Of a stretch of 64,000 nucleotides of DNA, positions 25,896 to 34,258 are shown in pieces. The notes under the pieces were generated by a model, which did not search any database, had not been told where the DNA came from, and was given only the letters and a program-made list of their open reading frames with translations. This DNA is from Bacteroidaceae bacterium (GTDB lineage: Bacteria > Bacteroidota > Bacteroidia > Bacteroidales > Bacteroidaceae), in contig JAGCVH010000030.1 of assembly GCA_017962495.1 (NCBI GenBank), forward strand, positions 41,959-105,958, given 5' to 3'. How positions within the stretch are numbered: position 1 is the stretch's first letter; each line of letters begins with the position of its first letter. The position numbers were made by a program, and so were the translations under genes.

Positions 25896-27047
25896 TCATT
25901 GACTTATCGCTTCCTTGATTGCTTCAAGCCAACCATGGCCAAACTCTTGGTCAGGTTCGACATAATTGCCTTCTCCCCATTCGTTCCAAGACTTTAAGAT
26001 GAGAATTTGATGTTCAGGGGTCTTATCCTTTATCATATCCATGGCTTGCAAAATATGCTTTTGGAAGGCTTCAGGCGTTGCACCCACATATACGCCATCG
26101 TGCAAGGCAGCTCGCGGACTTCTATCCCAATTGGGCATGATGGTTGGAATCACATTCTCCCATTTATCCTCTGGCGCAAAGAAGCCACGCACCGTCTTGG
26201 AATAGTCATAATATGCACCAACGGGAAGTCCAACTTTTCGAAGCACGGTCTTGAAGAGTTCCTTGTACTTGCCTTTGCTTAGCATTTCGCCTCTGCGACG
26301 TCCGAAGGAGTTGACAGCATCGAAACCCATGTCAAGAACCGACTTGAAAATTTCTGCACTACTCTCAAGGTTTGGTGAGGCCATCGTACGTGAACCATCA
26401 GCATTTTGCTTAAAAGCTAACGTAGAGTCGCACATCGCTACCAGATACAGACCCTTCAACCCATTCTCTTCGGCAAGTCTTCGCCAAATGGATATCCACT
26501 CTCGGACGCGTGAATGTGTCCAGGGATTATATAGGAAAAAAATGGGCTTACCGTCCACCTTCATATATCTTGGATCACGGAAGGCTGGGAGTACGGAAAG
26601 AAAATGCGCTATGTCATCCTCTTCTCCAGGATAGGTCTGCTCTATCAACATGGAATTGGCTTGGAGCCTAGATTTACGATTCCATGTTTTATTACTCCAC
26701 GAATGATTGGCCCAGCATAAGCAGAAGGGGAAATCTGGTTTTCCACTTTCCATAACTTCATTAAAGGGACGTTCCAAAAGTTGCTTACCTCCAAACCAAT
26801 AGTGATAATAGCAGAAACCTGACACGCCTGCCTCCCTTGCCAATGAGGCCTGCGCTTCACGAGTCTCAGGCAAACGCAAATCGTAGAAACCCAGATCAGC
26901 CGGTAACTTGGGTTGAACATGTCCCTTGAACAGCGGCCTTGCCTTAACGACATTGGTCCATTCCGTAAACCCTGGTCCCCACCACCTGTCATTCTCTGGT
27001 ATAGGGTGAAACTGAGGAAGATATAAGGCTATTATCTTAGGCTTCAT
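25896..27047 (-). CDS. WbsX-family (GH99-like) glycan protein
   Basis: A 383-residue protein beginning MKPKIIALYLPQFHPIPEND and WWGPGFTEWTNV, the exact start pattern of WbsX proteins. These have a GH99-like barrel and occur in O-antigen and capsule loci. Further motifs are GFCYYHYWFGGKQLLE, CLCWANHSW and, near the C-terminus, ILKSWNEWGEGNYVEPD with conserved acidic residues. Whether WbsX acts as hydrolase or transferase is not settled. It sits 23 bases after the BrkB stop and upstream of a GT4 gene. Confidence 0.88.
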   Translation of the reverse strand: MKPKIIALYLPQFHPIPENDRWWGPGFTEWTNVVKARPLFKGHVQPKLPADLGFYDLRLPETREAQASLAREAGVSGFCYYHYWFGGKQLLERPFNEVMESGKPDFPFCLCWANHSWSNKTWNRKSRLQANSMLIEQTYPGEEDDIAHFLSVLPAFRDPRYMKVDGKPIFFLYNPWTHSRVREWISIWRRLAEENGLKGLYLVAMCDSTLAFKQNADGSRTMASPNLESSAEIFKSVLDMGFDAVNSFGRRRGEMLSKGKYKELFKTVLRKVGLPVGAYYDYSKTVRGFFAPEDKWENVIPTIMPNWDRSPRAALHDGVYVGATPEAFQKHILQAMDMIKDKTPEHQILILKSWNEWGEGNYVEPDQEFGHGWLEAIKEAISQ

Positions 27048-27070
27048 ACATTTCTATATATTTATATTCT

Positions 27071-28381
27071 TTATATATCTGCAACAGAGGTGTTTCCGTC
27101 TTTGGCGGTGAGGCTGGCGCGGAGCTGGCGGATGCGGTTCCAGTCGGCATAGTTCTTGGACCAGCGGAGGGAGATGCGTCCGACGCCGTTGTTGTCGAGG
27201 TGATTGATGACCTTGTCGACGGTGAGGCGATGGATGTCCTGCGTGGGCAGGAAATGGCGATGAGTGCCCGTGTCGTCTAGTGTCTCGCTAAGGATGCCGA
27301 CGGTGACCAACTCGTCGAGCAAGCCCTGCACCATGGAGTGGGGGAGGTTGGTCTCGCGAGCGAGGGTATGAATGTTGTAGGCGGGCATGCCCTCGGCAAA
27401 GCGGTGGGCGATGCAGTGGAGGAGGAGGATGCAGAGAGAGTCGTGGTCGCAACGCGACATGTTCTGCGAGTCCTTGGTGAAGGCATATTCATCGACACAC
27501 TGGTTGGCATAGCTGAGTTGGGCACCGACGAGGATGATGATCCACGAGATGTTGAGCCACAGCATGAACATAGGCAAGGCGGCAAATGTGCCGTAGATGG
27601 CGTTGTAGCTGGAGAGGACGATCTGGTAGTGGATGTAGAAATACTGCAACACCTGGAAGAGAGCACCGGTGAGGATGCCGGGGATGAGTACAGAACGCCA
27701 TTTGACATGGGTGTTGGGCATGAGTTTGTAAAGAGCGACGAAAGCGATGCACCATAGCGCCATAGGGGCAATCTTGATGACGAACTCCATGGTGTTGGAG
27801 AGGATGACGTAGTCGCTGAAGAGACTGGTAAGGGTGATGAGGAAGAGGGAGAAGCCGCTGGTGACGACGATGAGGATGGGGAGGAAGAGAAAGACGGTGA
27901 CGTAGTCGACCGTGCGACGATAGATGTTGCGGGAGGAACGTACGTGCCAGATAGTATTGAAAGCGGTCTCTATGCTGGAGGTGAGCATGACGACGGTGTA
28001 GAGCAGGACGAGGAGGCCCACGCCGAGGAAAATGCCGCTGTGGGTGTGGGCAAGGTAGGAATCGATGAAGCCGAAGAGTGTGTCGGCGATGTCGGGACTT
28101 ACGGAGAGGTTGGCGCGCAGTTGCTCCTCGATGACATTTCCGAAGTTGAAGCCTCGGGCAATGGCGAAGATGATGGCGAGGACGGGTACGGCGGCAAGGA
28201 TGCAACTGTAGGTGAGCGCTGAAGCGTAGGAGGTGAGGTTGTTGTCCATGAATCCTTCGCCGGTGATCATAAGGCGTCGACTAAGTCTGATGCCGATGCG
28301 CTGAAGTAGTGGGCGTTCGGTGTCGTCGATGCGCCAAATATCGCGACCGAAAAAACGCTTAATTTGATTCCAAGTGACCAT
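27071..28381 (-). CDS. YihY/BrkB-family membrane protein with C-terminal winged-helix-like domain
   Basis: A 436-residue protein. The first about 300 residues have six hydrophobic segments and the family markers LTSYASALTYSCILAAVPVL near the start and PNTHVKWRSVLIPGILTGAL in the middle. The C-terminal about 110 residues (MPAYNIHTLARETNLPHSMV, then LVTVGILSETLDD) read as a winged helix, an extension typical of the Bacteroidetes form. BrkB proteins were once named RNase BN; a transport-related membrane role is now favoured but unproven. It is the first gene of a leftward group of three. Confidence 0.85.
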   Translation of the reverse strand: MVTWNQIKRFFGRDIWRIDDTERPLLQRIGIRLSRRLMITGEGFMDNNLTSYASALTYSCILAAVPVLAIIFAIARGFNFGNVIEEQLRANLSVSPDIADTLFGFIDSYLAHTHSGIFLGVGLLVLLYTVVMLTSSIETAFNTIWHVRSSRNIYRRTVDYVTVFLFLPILIVVTSGFSLFLITLTSLFSDYVILSNTMEFVIKIAPMALWCIAFVALYKLMPNTHVKWRSVLIPGILTGALFQVLQYFYIHYQIVLSSYNAIYGTFAALPMFMLWLNISWIIILVGAQLSYANQCVDEYAFTKDSQNMSRCDHDSLCILLLHCIAHRFAEGMPAYNIHTLARETNLPHSMVQGLLDELVTVGILSETLDDTGTHRHFLPTQDIHRLTVDKVINHLDNNGVGRISLRWSKNYADWNRIRQLRASLTAKDGNTSVADI

Positions 28382-28510
28382 GGTAGGGATTTGCTGTTTA
28401 AAGATTTACCATTTACTATTTATTGTAGTATTGGACGATTGGACAATTTAATTTAATTCACGATTCACAATTCACAATTCTTGCTCCAGTAGGAGAGGAT
28501 TGGTGGGTCA

Positions 28511-28871
28511 AAAATGAAGCTTGGAGTCCGCCTGTAAGCCGGGTTCTGTAGAAGTCTGTCATTTATCTACGACCAGCGTCACCGATGGTCTCTATCGTTC
28601 CACCCTCCAGCTCGGACGAGCAGCCCTCAAGCGCCGGTATACATGAACTTTCAACATCCGGAGTGCACAGCACGCATGTCGCCATGCGCCTGGTGGGCTC
28701 TTACCCCGCCTTCTCACCCTTGCCTCCTTGCGGAGGCGGTTGTTTTCTTCTGCACTGACTAGCCCTCACGGACTACTTCCCGTTAGGAAGCGGATTGCTC
28801 TGCGTTGCCCGGACTTTCCTCTTGCCCCTCGTCTGGGACCAGCGACAGACCGGCAGACTCCACGCTCCAAT
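28511..28871 (-). ncRNA. rnpB: RNase P RNA (class A)
   Basis: The minus strand carries the universal signatures: GAGGAAAGUCCGGGC near the 5' end and ACAGAACCCGGCUUACAGG near the 3' end. The 5' GGAGUCUGCC pairs with the 3' GGCGGACUCC to close P1 (10 bp). About 360 nt is normal for this RNA, the catalytic part of RNase P that matures tRNA 5' ends. A perfect promoter lies just upstream. The 3' end is approximate; the sequence runs into AAGCUUCAUUUUUG. Confidence 0.95.
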
Positions 28872-28878
28872 ATGGCCA

Positions 28879-28910
28879 CAAATTTACGAATAACTGAGTA
28901 AAATACCAAA
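28879..28910 (-). promoter_or_regulatory. Consensus promoter of rnpB
   Basis: Minus strand: TTTG (plus 28907-28910), exactly 20 bases, TAAATTTG (plus 28879-28886), placing the start of transcription close to the predicted RNA 5' end. Confidence 0.85.
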
Positions 28911-29249
28911 TTTAAAGAGGCATAATGTACAATAGACAATTCCTATTGAGGGAAAAAATGTACAGAAGTTTGGTAGTTTAATGGTTTAATAGATTAATGG
29001 TATAAACGTGTAGAGAGAGCATGGAAATGTTTTAACGAATGTGAAAAGGTGTCATGGAACATTAAATACTTTTAAAATGAACTGACAAGTTGTCGGGCTA
29101 TTCAAACTTTTGCATTAATTTTGTGTCAAGTAAGCCAGAGAGTGCAGAGAAATAAAGGTGCAGATCTCGCAGATGACGCAGAGCCCCTCCTCTGTCTCTC
29201 ACTTACAAGACGAGAATTGAATCGTAAATTGTAAATTATTAAATAGTAA
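28911..29249 (+). promoter_or_regulatory. Gene-free spacer with probable degP promoter
   Basis: No gene is seen. A -7 box TAATTTTG lies at 29116-29123, but the best -33 match (GTTG, 29089-29092) is 23 bases away, so the promoter is sub-optimal. The leader would be about 120 bases. The rest is AT-rich without strong repeats. Confidence 0.45.
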
Positions 29250-30743
29250 ATGAAGATGATGAACAAGACAACAAAGACTTGGATGGGTGCCGCCGCACTT
29301 GTGTTAGGCACCAGCGTAGTGACAGCATCAGTTGTTAACCAGAAGGGTGCACCCGTGCCCGAACCAGCACAGGCCGTAGTACCTGCCATGGTGGCCGCAC
29401 CAAGTGCCTATGTGGACCTGACCACTGCGGCTGAGACGGCCGTGAACAGTGTCGTGTATATTGCCGTTACCATCGAGGGTAAGACACAAAGGATACAGTC
29501 GATAGATCCCTTTGAGGACTTCTTTGGAGACTTCTTCGGTTTCGGACAACGTCGTCAGCAACCCCAACAGCGCGAATATAAGCAACCTGACCGCAAGGGT
29601 GCGGGTTCGGGTGTCATCATTTCGCAGGATGGTTACATCGTGACGAACAACCATGTGGTGGGTCAAGCCGACGCCATCAATGTGAAACTGAACGACGGAC
29701 GTGAGTTCAAGGGTCGTATCATCGGTACGGACGAATCGACAGACCTCGCCCTGGTGAAGATCGACGCAAAGAATCTGCCCGCCATCAAGATCGGTGACAG
29801 TGATGCTCTGAAACTGGGTCAGTGGGTGTTGGCCGTAGGTAACCCCTTCAACCTCAGTAGCACGGTGACCGCAGGCATCGTCAGCGCCAAAGCCCGTTCG
29901 CTGGGCGCTAACGGTGTGGAGAGTTTCATACAGACCGATGCTGCCATCAATGCTGGTAACTCGGGCGGTGCTCTCGTGAACGAGCAAGGCGAACTGGTGG
30001 GCATCAACTCGATGATATATAGTCAGACGGGTTCGTACGCCGGTTATGGCTTTGCCATCCCCACGACCATTATGAACAAAGTGGTTGCCGACCTGAAGGT
30101 GTACGGCACTGTACAGCGCGCTATCCTCGGTGTTCAAGGACAGGACGTGGATACCTACATCGATGTGCAGAAGGAGAAAGGCGAAACGCCTGACCTGGGT
30201 ACAACGAAGGGCGTGTACATTGCCAAGGTGAGCGATGGCAGTGCCGCTGAAGAGGCAGGGCTGGAGGCAGGTGACGTTGTGACGAGCATCGACGGACGCG
30301 AAGTGACCAAGATGTCGCATCTTCAGGAACAGATTGCCCAGCACAAGCCTGGTGATAAGGTGAACATCACTTACCTGCGCAATAAGAAGACGAAGAGCGC
30401 CACCGTGACTCTGCGCAACTCGCAAGGTACAACGAAGGTGATGCAGGAAGTGGACCTCGACCAATTGGGTGTTAGCCTGCGACCCATCACCGACGATGAG
30501 AAGCAGAGTCTGGGCATCGGTTACGGCCTAGTGGTGAACAACATCCGCCGTGGTAAGATGATGGATGCCGGTGCCACGAAGGGTACCATCCTGCTGGAGG
30601 TGAACGACAAGAAGATGCAATCGCTGGACGATTGGGAGGATGTGGTGAAAGATGCCAACCAATCGAGCGACCGTGCCCTGTGGATAAAGGCCGTGAAGCC
30701 CAGCGGACGTAAGCAGAGCATCGTGGTGGATCTTAATGAGTAA
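29250..30743 (+). CDS. degP: DegP/HtrA-family periplasmic serine protease (Do family)
   Basis: A 497-residue envelope quality-control protease and chaperone. A signal peptide or anchor (about 1-29) precedes a trypsin-like domain with triad His135 (NNHVVG), Asp165 (TDLALVK) and Ser238 (GNSGGALV). PDZ1 is at about 300-385 (EEAGLEAGDVVTSIDGREV) and PDZ2 at about 405-495 (NNIRRGKMMDAGATKGTIL). A Q-rich loop (RRQQPQQREYKQP, about 97-109) follows the segment DPFEDFFGDFFGFG. Length and order are normal. The start could be the fourth codon, also ATG. Confidence 0.95.
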   Translation: MKMMNKTTKTWMGAAALVLGTSVVTASVVNQKGAPVPEPAQAVVPAMVAAPSAYVDLTTAAETAVNSVVYIAVTIEGKTQRIQSIDPFEDFFGDFFGFGQRRQQPQQREYKQPDRKGAGSGVIISQDGYIVTNNHVVGQADAINVKLNDGREFKGRIIGTDESTDLALVKIDAKNLPAIKIGDSDALKLGQWVLAVGNPFNLSSTVTAGIVSAKARSLGANGVESFIQTDAAINAGNSGGALVNEQGELVGINSMIYSQTGSYAGYGFAIPTTIMNKVVADLKVYGTVQRAILGVQGQDVDTYIDVQKEKGETPDLGTTKGVYIAKVSDGSAAEEAGLEAGDVVTSIDGREVTKMSHLQEQIAQHKPGDKVNITYLRNKKTKSATVTLRNSQGTTKVMQEVDLDQLGVSLRPITDDEKQSLGIGYGLVVNNIRRGKMMDAGATKGTILLEVNDKKMQSLDDWEDVVKDANQSSDRALWIKAVKPSGRKQSIVVDLNE

Positions 30744-30747
30744 AGGT

Positions 30748-30785
30748 CCTTCTCCTCGCTCTTCCAAGGGGAGAGGGCTTTACCT
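30748..30785 (+). terminator. Possible degP terminator
   Basis: An 8-bp stem CCTTCTCC/GGAGAGGG (30748-30755, 30770-30777, one G-U pair) begins 5 bases after the degP stop and is followed only by CTTTACC. It is weak by U-tract standards. Confidence 0.4.
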
Positions 30786-30927
30786 TAGAAACCTCGTACG
30801 TTTCGCTAATGAAGAATCAAGAATGAATTATTCGAGTGTTTGATAGTTAAGAGTTAATGAAACAAAGTTGAAAAGCGAAGGCCTTCGGCATTATGCCAGA
30901 GGCTTTCGTTGGACAAGAAGTATGTCG

Positions 30928-30962
30928 ACTGAGGCAAATCGCGAATGGCGAGAAGCCTCAGT
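30928..30962 (+). promoter_or_regulatory. Strong hairpin in the spacer upstream of rpoD
   Basis: ACTGAGGC (30928-30935) pairs with GCCTCAGT (30955-30962). After a symmetric 3x3 internal loop, TCGC (30939-30942) pairs with GCGA (30948-30951) around a 5-base loop. No U-tract follows, so it is not a standard terminator. It ends 60 bases before the rpoD -33 box, outside the rpoD mRNA. The rest of the 335-base spacer (30744-31078) holds no convincing gene. Confidence 0.5.
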
Positions 30963-31021
30963 TGCATTTGTCTTATCAGTTTATGTCAAATCTTTTTCTA
31001 AATAAGAAAAACGGCGAAAAA

Positions 31022-31053
31022 TTTGGCTTTGTCGGAAAGATTAGCTATTTTTG
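31022..31053 (+). promoter_or_regulatory. Consensus promoter of the rpoD operon
   Basis: TTTG (31022-31025), exactly 20 bases, TATTTTTG (31046-31053). The rpoD ATG follows 25 bases later. Confidence 0.85.
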
Positions 31054-31078
31054 CGCCCGTAATATGCACTTTTAGTAA

Positions 31079-31939
31079 ATGAAACAGCTAAAAATAACCA
31101 AAAGCATCACCAACCGTGAGAGTGCTTCGTTAGACAAATACCTGCAAGAAATAGGTCGTGAGGACCTGATCGTGGTAGAGGAAGAAGTGGAACTGGCACA
31201 GCGCATTCGCAAGGGCGACCGTGCTGCACTGGAGAAACTAACGAAGGCAAATTTGAGGTTCGTGGTGTCTGTGGCCAAACAGTACCAAAACCAAGGATTG
31301 TCATTGCCCGACCTCATCAATGAGGGTAATCTGGGTTTGATAAAAGCCGCTGAGAAGTTCGATGAGACTCGTGGCTTCAAATTTATTTCTTATGCTGTGT
31401 GGTGGATCAGACAGAGCATCCTGCAGGCCCTTGCCGAGCAGAGCCGTATCGTCAGACTCCCCCTCAACCAAGTGGGTTCGCTGAACAAAATCAGCAAGGC
31501 CTATAGTAAGTTTGAGCAAGAGAACGAACGCAGACCAAGTCCCGATGAATTGGCTGAAGAATTGGACATCCCTGTGGACAAGATCAGCGACACTCTGAAG
31601 GTGAGCGGGCGTCACATTTCGGTGGACGCACCCTTCGTGGAAGGCGAGGACAACTCCCTGTTGGACGTGCTGGTGAATGACGATAGTCCCATGGCTGACC
31701 GTACTTTGGTGAATGAGAGTCTCTCGCGCGAGATTGACCGTGCACTCGATACCTTGACAGAACGCGAGAAGGCCATCATACAGATGTTCTTCGGTATCGG
31801 ACGTCAAGAGATGACACTCGAGGAAATCGGTGATGAGTTCAACTTGACACGTGAGCGCGTGCGCCAGATTAAGGAAAAGGCTATACGCCGACTGAGACAG
31901 AACTCGAAGAACAAACTCCTGAAATCATATCTGGGATGA
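31079..31939 (+). CDS. rpoD: Primary RNA polymerase sigma factor (RpoD/SigA)
   Basis: A 286-residue sigma-70 lacking region 1.1, the standard Bacteroidetes form. Region 1.2 is [15 protein letters not shown] (about 17-31). Region 2 holds [39 protein letters not shown] and [15 protein letters not shown] for -10/-7 recognition and melting. Region 3 spans about 130-205, and region 4 has [20 protein letters not shown] near the end. It directs core RNA polymerase to the TTTG/TAnnTTTG promoters noted here. It is unusual in being followed with a 4-base overlap by an uncharacterised operon. Confidence 0.95.
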   Translation: MKQLKITKSITNRESASLDKYLQEIGREDLIVVEEEVELAQRIRKGDRAALEKLTKANLRFVVSVAKQYQNQGLSLPDLINEGNLGLIKAAEKFDETRGFKFISYAVWWIRQSILQALAEQSRIVRLPLNQVGSLNKISKAYSKFEQENERRPSPDELAEELDIPVDKISDTLKVSGRHISVDAPFVEGEDNSLLDVLVNDDSPMADRTLVNESLSREIDRALDTLTEREKAIIQMFFGIGRQEMTLEEIGDEFNLTRERVRQIKEKAIRRLRQNSKNKLLKSYLG

Positions 31940-32403
31940 CGCGAAAAAGAATGCTGGGTTGCCTGGCTTTGGCCATGGTGGCAATCATAACGCTTAACGG
32001 AGCTTCGACGAAAGTGAAGCGACAGACGATGTATGTGTTCGGACTGGCGGCTTCATTGACCGACTCCGTGGTTGTGCTGACCGACGTGCAACCCATTGAG
32101 GGTTTTGTCATGCCCAACGGATTCCTTGCTGACCGTTCGCTTTATTCCTTGCAACTGAATAATTTCCTGCTCGCCAATCAGGAACGAAACAATATGACGT
32201 GTGCTGTCTACTACGACAAGAATCGCGCCAAGGCCGAGAAGAAGTACCAAAAGATGATGCGACGCTATCGTGATGACCATGCCGGTGTGCTGTTGTTTTT
32301 GGGCACTGACGAATTCCAGTTCAAAGCCGAAGAGTGGGAGGAGGAAGTGACAGAGGTCAAGGAAACGAAAACAGACGAAGCGAAGAAAAAAAATGATAAA
32401 TGA
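31936..32403 (+). CDS. Uncharacterised exported or membrane-anchored protein
   Basis: A 155-residue protein whose ATG overlaps the rpoD stop (ATGA). An N-terminal hydrophobic segment ([18 protein letters not shown], about 8-25) may be a signal peptide or anchor. The middle has [15 protein letters not shown]-like strands and the segment [20 protein letters not shown]. The C-terminus is highly charged and disordered (about 128-155, [20 protein letters not shown]). No family is recognised. It overlaps the next gene by 11 bases, so the two are almost certainly co-translated. Confidence 0.65.
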   Translation: MTRKRMLGCLALAMVAIITLNGASTKVKRQTMYVFGLAASLTDSVVVLTDVQPIEGFVMPNGFLADRSLYSLQLNNFLLANQERNNMTCAVYYDKNRAKAEKKYQKMMRRYRDDHAGVLLFLGTDEFQFKAEEWEEEVTEVKETKTDEAKKKNDK

Positions 32404-33286
32404 TTTATATCGCGTAGGCGGTCATTTAATAGATATCCGATATACCGATGAATGGAACGACGAGAGCCTTATCCCGTCGTTTCGTCCGTTTGTGGTGGAG
32501 CATCCTGAAGAGGATGAGCAACCAGCCTTCTTGCTTACCGTGGACGATAGCTTCAGTTATGACGGTCCGCGTGACGAGGTGGGACAATTTGACGGCTCAG
32601 GCAATAACTATGGTGTCTATCAATTGCCTGACGGAGGCTATCTGATAGAAATTAGTAATCCTCGCCGTGAGTTATGCGGTATCCTCCATGCCGACGGGAA
32701 GTTTAACCATTGCACTGTCGCCTTGTTGGCAGAGGGAAAGAACGACCGTGGCTTTGCGCTTAACAATTCGTTGATGATGGCTTATGCCTTCTCCACGGCC
32801 GACAAACAAACCCTATTGTTACACGCAAGCGTTATCCGCAAGGATGGGAAAGGCTATTTGATGACGGCGCCCAGTGGAACAGGAAAGAGTACGCACACTT
32901 ACCTTTGGTATAAGAATATCCCAGATTGTGACCTTATGAACGACGACAATCCCGTGGTGCGTATCGTCGATGGCGTGGCCATCATCTATGGTACGCCTTG
33001 GAGCGGAAAGACACCCTGCTATCGAAATATAGAAGCGCCCGTCGGTGCCATAGTCCGCATTCAGCAAAGGCCTAAGAACGAGATTCGCCGACTGAAGCCT
33101 GTGGAAGCTCTCACCCACCTATTACCTGCGGCAAGTAGTATGAAATGGGACAGGCATATCTATTTGAACATCTGCGACACGATATCTGCCCTCATTGCCT
33201 GTGTGGGCGTCTACGAACTAGGATGTCTGCCCAATGCCGAGGCCGCTTGGTTGTGCTATGAGACGGTAAAAAGCGAAAGAAATTGA
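32393..33286 (+). CDS. HPr kinase-like P-loop protein
   Basis: A 297-residue protein of the HprK/PEP-carboxykinase-like fold. An N-terminal part (1-125) of unknown fold precedes the P-loop MTAPSGTGKSTHTYLW (GTGKS around 162-166) and DLMNDDNPVVRI (about 179-190), the acidic loop that follows in HprK-like proteins. GTPWSGKTPCYRN then resembles the later metal/phosphate loop. True HPr kinases have a different N-terminal domain, and no HPr is nearby. Proteins of this type accompany PqqD homologues in peptide-modification cassettes (for example ScmC of SynChlorMet), and a PqqD lies downstream here. The substrate is unknown. Confidence 0.75.
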   Translation: MINDLYRVGGHLIDIRYTDEWNDESLIPSFRPFVVEHPEEDEQPAFLLTVDDSFSYDGPRDEVGQFDGSGNNYGVYQLPDGGYLIEISNPRRELCGILHADGKFNHCTVALLAEGKNDRGFALNNSLMMAYAFSTADKQTLLLHASVIRKDGKGYLMTAPSGTGKSTHTYLWYKNIPDCDLMNDDNPVVRIVDGVAIIYGTPWSGKTPCYRNIEAPVGAIVRIQQRPKNEIRRLKPVEALTHLLPAASSMKWDRHIYLNICDTISALIACVGVYELGCLPNAEAAWLCYETVKSERN

Positions 33287-33355
33287 TAGATAATAATGAT
33301 TAGACAAAAAGCCTTGCCCTTTAAGTGAAAGGTTTGGAAATGGTATGTAAATAGT

Positions 33356-33886
33356 ATGTTGAAATCGTTGCTTCGCAAGACAATGAGGTTGTTGATGACG
33401 CCTTTGCGCATGAATTACAGAAAGCGCAATGGCGTGACGGACAAGCAGGCGAGGAAGGAGATACCCAACCGCGTCTTGCTGGGCTTGGCTCGCGATATGA
33501 TACGCGAAGGGCATACTGCCACCATCTCGGTGAAAGGCTATTCCATGCGACCCTTCCTCGAGCATGAGCGCGATCGCGTGACCCTGGACGCACCGAAGAA
33601 CTTGAAAGTGGGCGATGCCGTGCTGGCGGAGATATCAAAGGATCACTATGTCCTGCATCGCATTATCGGTATCGAAGGCGAACGCGTGACCCTGATGGGT
33701 GATGGAAACATAAGTGGGACAGAGTCGTGTCGGGTGAGCGATGTGGCTGGTGTGGTCACTCAGTACCTGAGACCTCGGCGCATGCTGCTTGCCAGCGACC
33801 CTATTTTGCAACGCCGCATCAGACTGTGGCGTAAGTTGTTGCCTGTAAGGCGTTATTTGTTGTTTATATATAAAGCGATAATATGA
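33356..33886 (+). CDS. S24/S26-family signal-peptidase-like protein
   Basis: A 176-residue protein. The Ser motif VKGYSMRPF (Ser63) and, 38 residues later, YVLHRIIGIEGE with His101 in place of the Lys found in bacterial type I peptidases match the Ser/His (SipW/ER-type) S26B arrangement or a LexA-like fold. No clear N-terminal membrane helix is seen; a basic N-terminus (KSLLRKTMRLL) could bind membrane. It starts 69 bases after the HprK-like gene and overlaps the PqqD gene by 4 bases (ATGA). Cleavage of a modified peptide or a membrane protein is a reasonable but untested role. Confidence 0.75.
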   Translation: MLKSLLRKTMRLLMTPLRMNYRKRNGVTDKQARKEIPNRVLLGLARDMIREGHTATISVKGYSMRPFLEHERDRVTLDAPKNLKVGDAVLAEISKDHYVLHRIIGIEGERVTLMGDGNISGTESCRVSDVAGVVTQYLRPRRMLLASDPILQRRIRLWRKLLPVRRYLLFIYKAII

Positions 33887-34149
33887 GAATCAAAGAAGGA
33901 TTTGAATTGCGTGATATTTGTGGCGAAAGCGTGATTGTTGCCACAGGGCGTAAGAATATTGATTTCAGTAAGGTCATCAGTCTAAACGAGAGTGCGGCAC
34001 TGGTGTGGCGTGGCATGGAAGGCCGTGACTTCGAGGTGGAAGACATGGCAAAAGTGCTTCTCGACAATTATGAGGTTAGTGCCGAACGTGCTACTGACGA
34101 TGCACAGACCTTAGCTTTGCAGTGGAAGGAAATAGGGCTTGTAGACTAA
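33883..34149 (+). CDS. PqqD-family peptide chaperone / RRE-type protein
   Basis: An 88-residue winged-helix protein of the PqqD type. N-terminal strands (FELRDICGESVIV) are followed by NIDFSKVISLNESAALVW, the hallmark L-N-x-x-A-x-x-W segment, and two helices (AKVLLDNYEVSAERATDDAQ) typical of the fold. PqqD-like domains bind leader peptides for modifying enzymes. No precursor peptide, radical SAM enzyme or cyclase is found nearby. It closes the rpoD-linked operon, and a 22-bp repeat array begins at the next base. Confidence 0.8.
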   Translation: MRIKEGFELRDICGESVIVATGRKNIDFSKVISLNESAALVWRGMEGRDFEVEDMAKVLLDNYEVSAERATDDAQTLALQWKEIGLVD

Positions 34150-34247
34150 AGCCTTAGGCCTTCGGGAAAAAGGCCTATATTCTTCTGGAGTAAGCTCTGA
34201 AGTCTTCTGAAATAAGGCTTAAGCCTTCTTGAGATTGTGTCTAAGCC
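34150..34247. repeat. 22-bp-period array, 4 units plus a partial unit
   Basis: Four contiguous degenerate units of exactly 22 bp start at 34150, 34172, 34194 and 34216; a 10-bp partial ends at 34247. Units share a GGCxTA...(G/C)TCTTCT-like core and often end in AA. Units 1 and 2 together hold an inverted repeat TAGGCCTT/AAGGCCTA. The array starts immediately after the PqqD stop, between convergent genes. Identity between units is lower than in the other two arrays. Confidence 0.6.
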
Positions 34248-34258
34248 ATAGAGCGACA

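Noticed and set aside
28440-28495. ATTCACAATTC short repeats before rnpB as a mobile element end
   Set aside because: Short AT-rich direct repeats only; no inverted ends, transposase or target duplication.
29328-30464. 378-residue open frame antisense to degP
   Set aside because: Degenerate, His/Thr/Val-rich composition and exact overlap with a textbook protease; no conserved domain.
30893-31075. 60-residue frame upstream of rpoD
   Set aside because: It runs across the hairpin and the rpoD promoter and has no domain or plausible start context.
33311-33343. A 10-codon mini-frame before the S24/S26 gene as a RiPP precursor
   Set aside because: MIRQKALPFK is too short, with no leader/core division, and sits in a plain 69-base gap.
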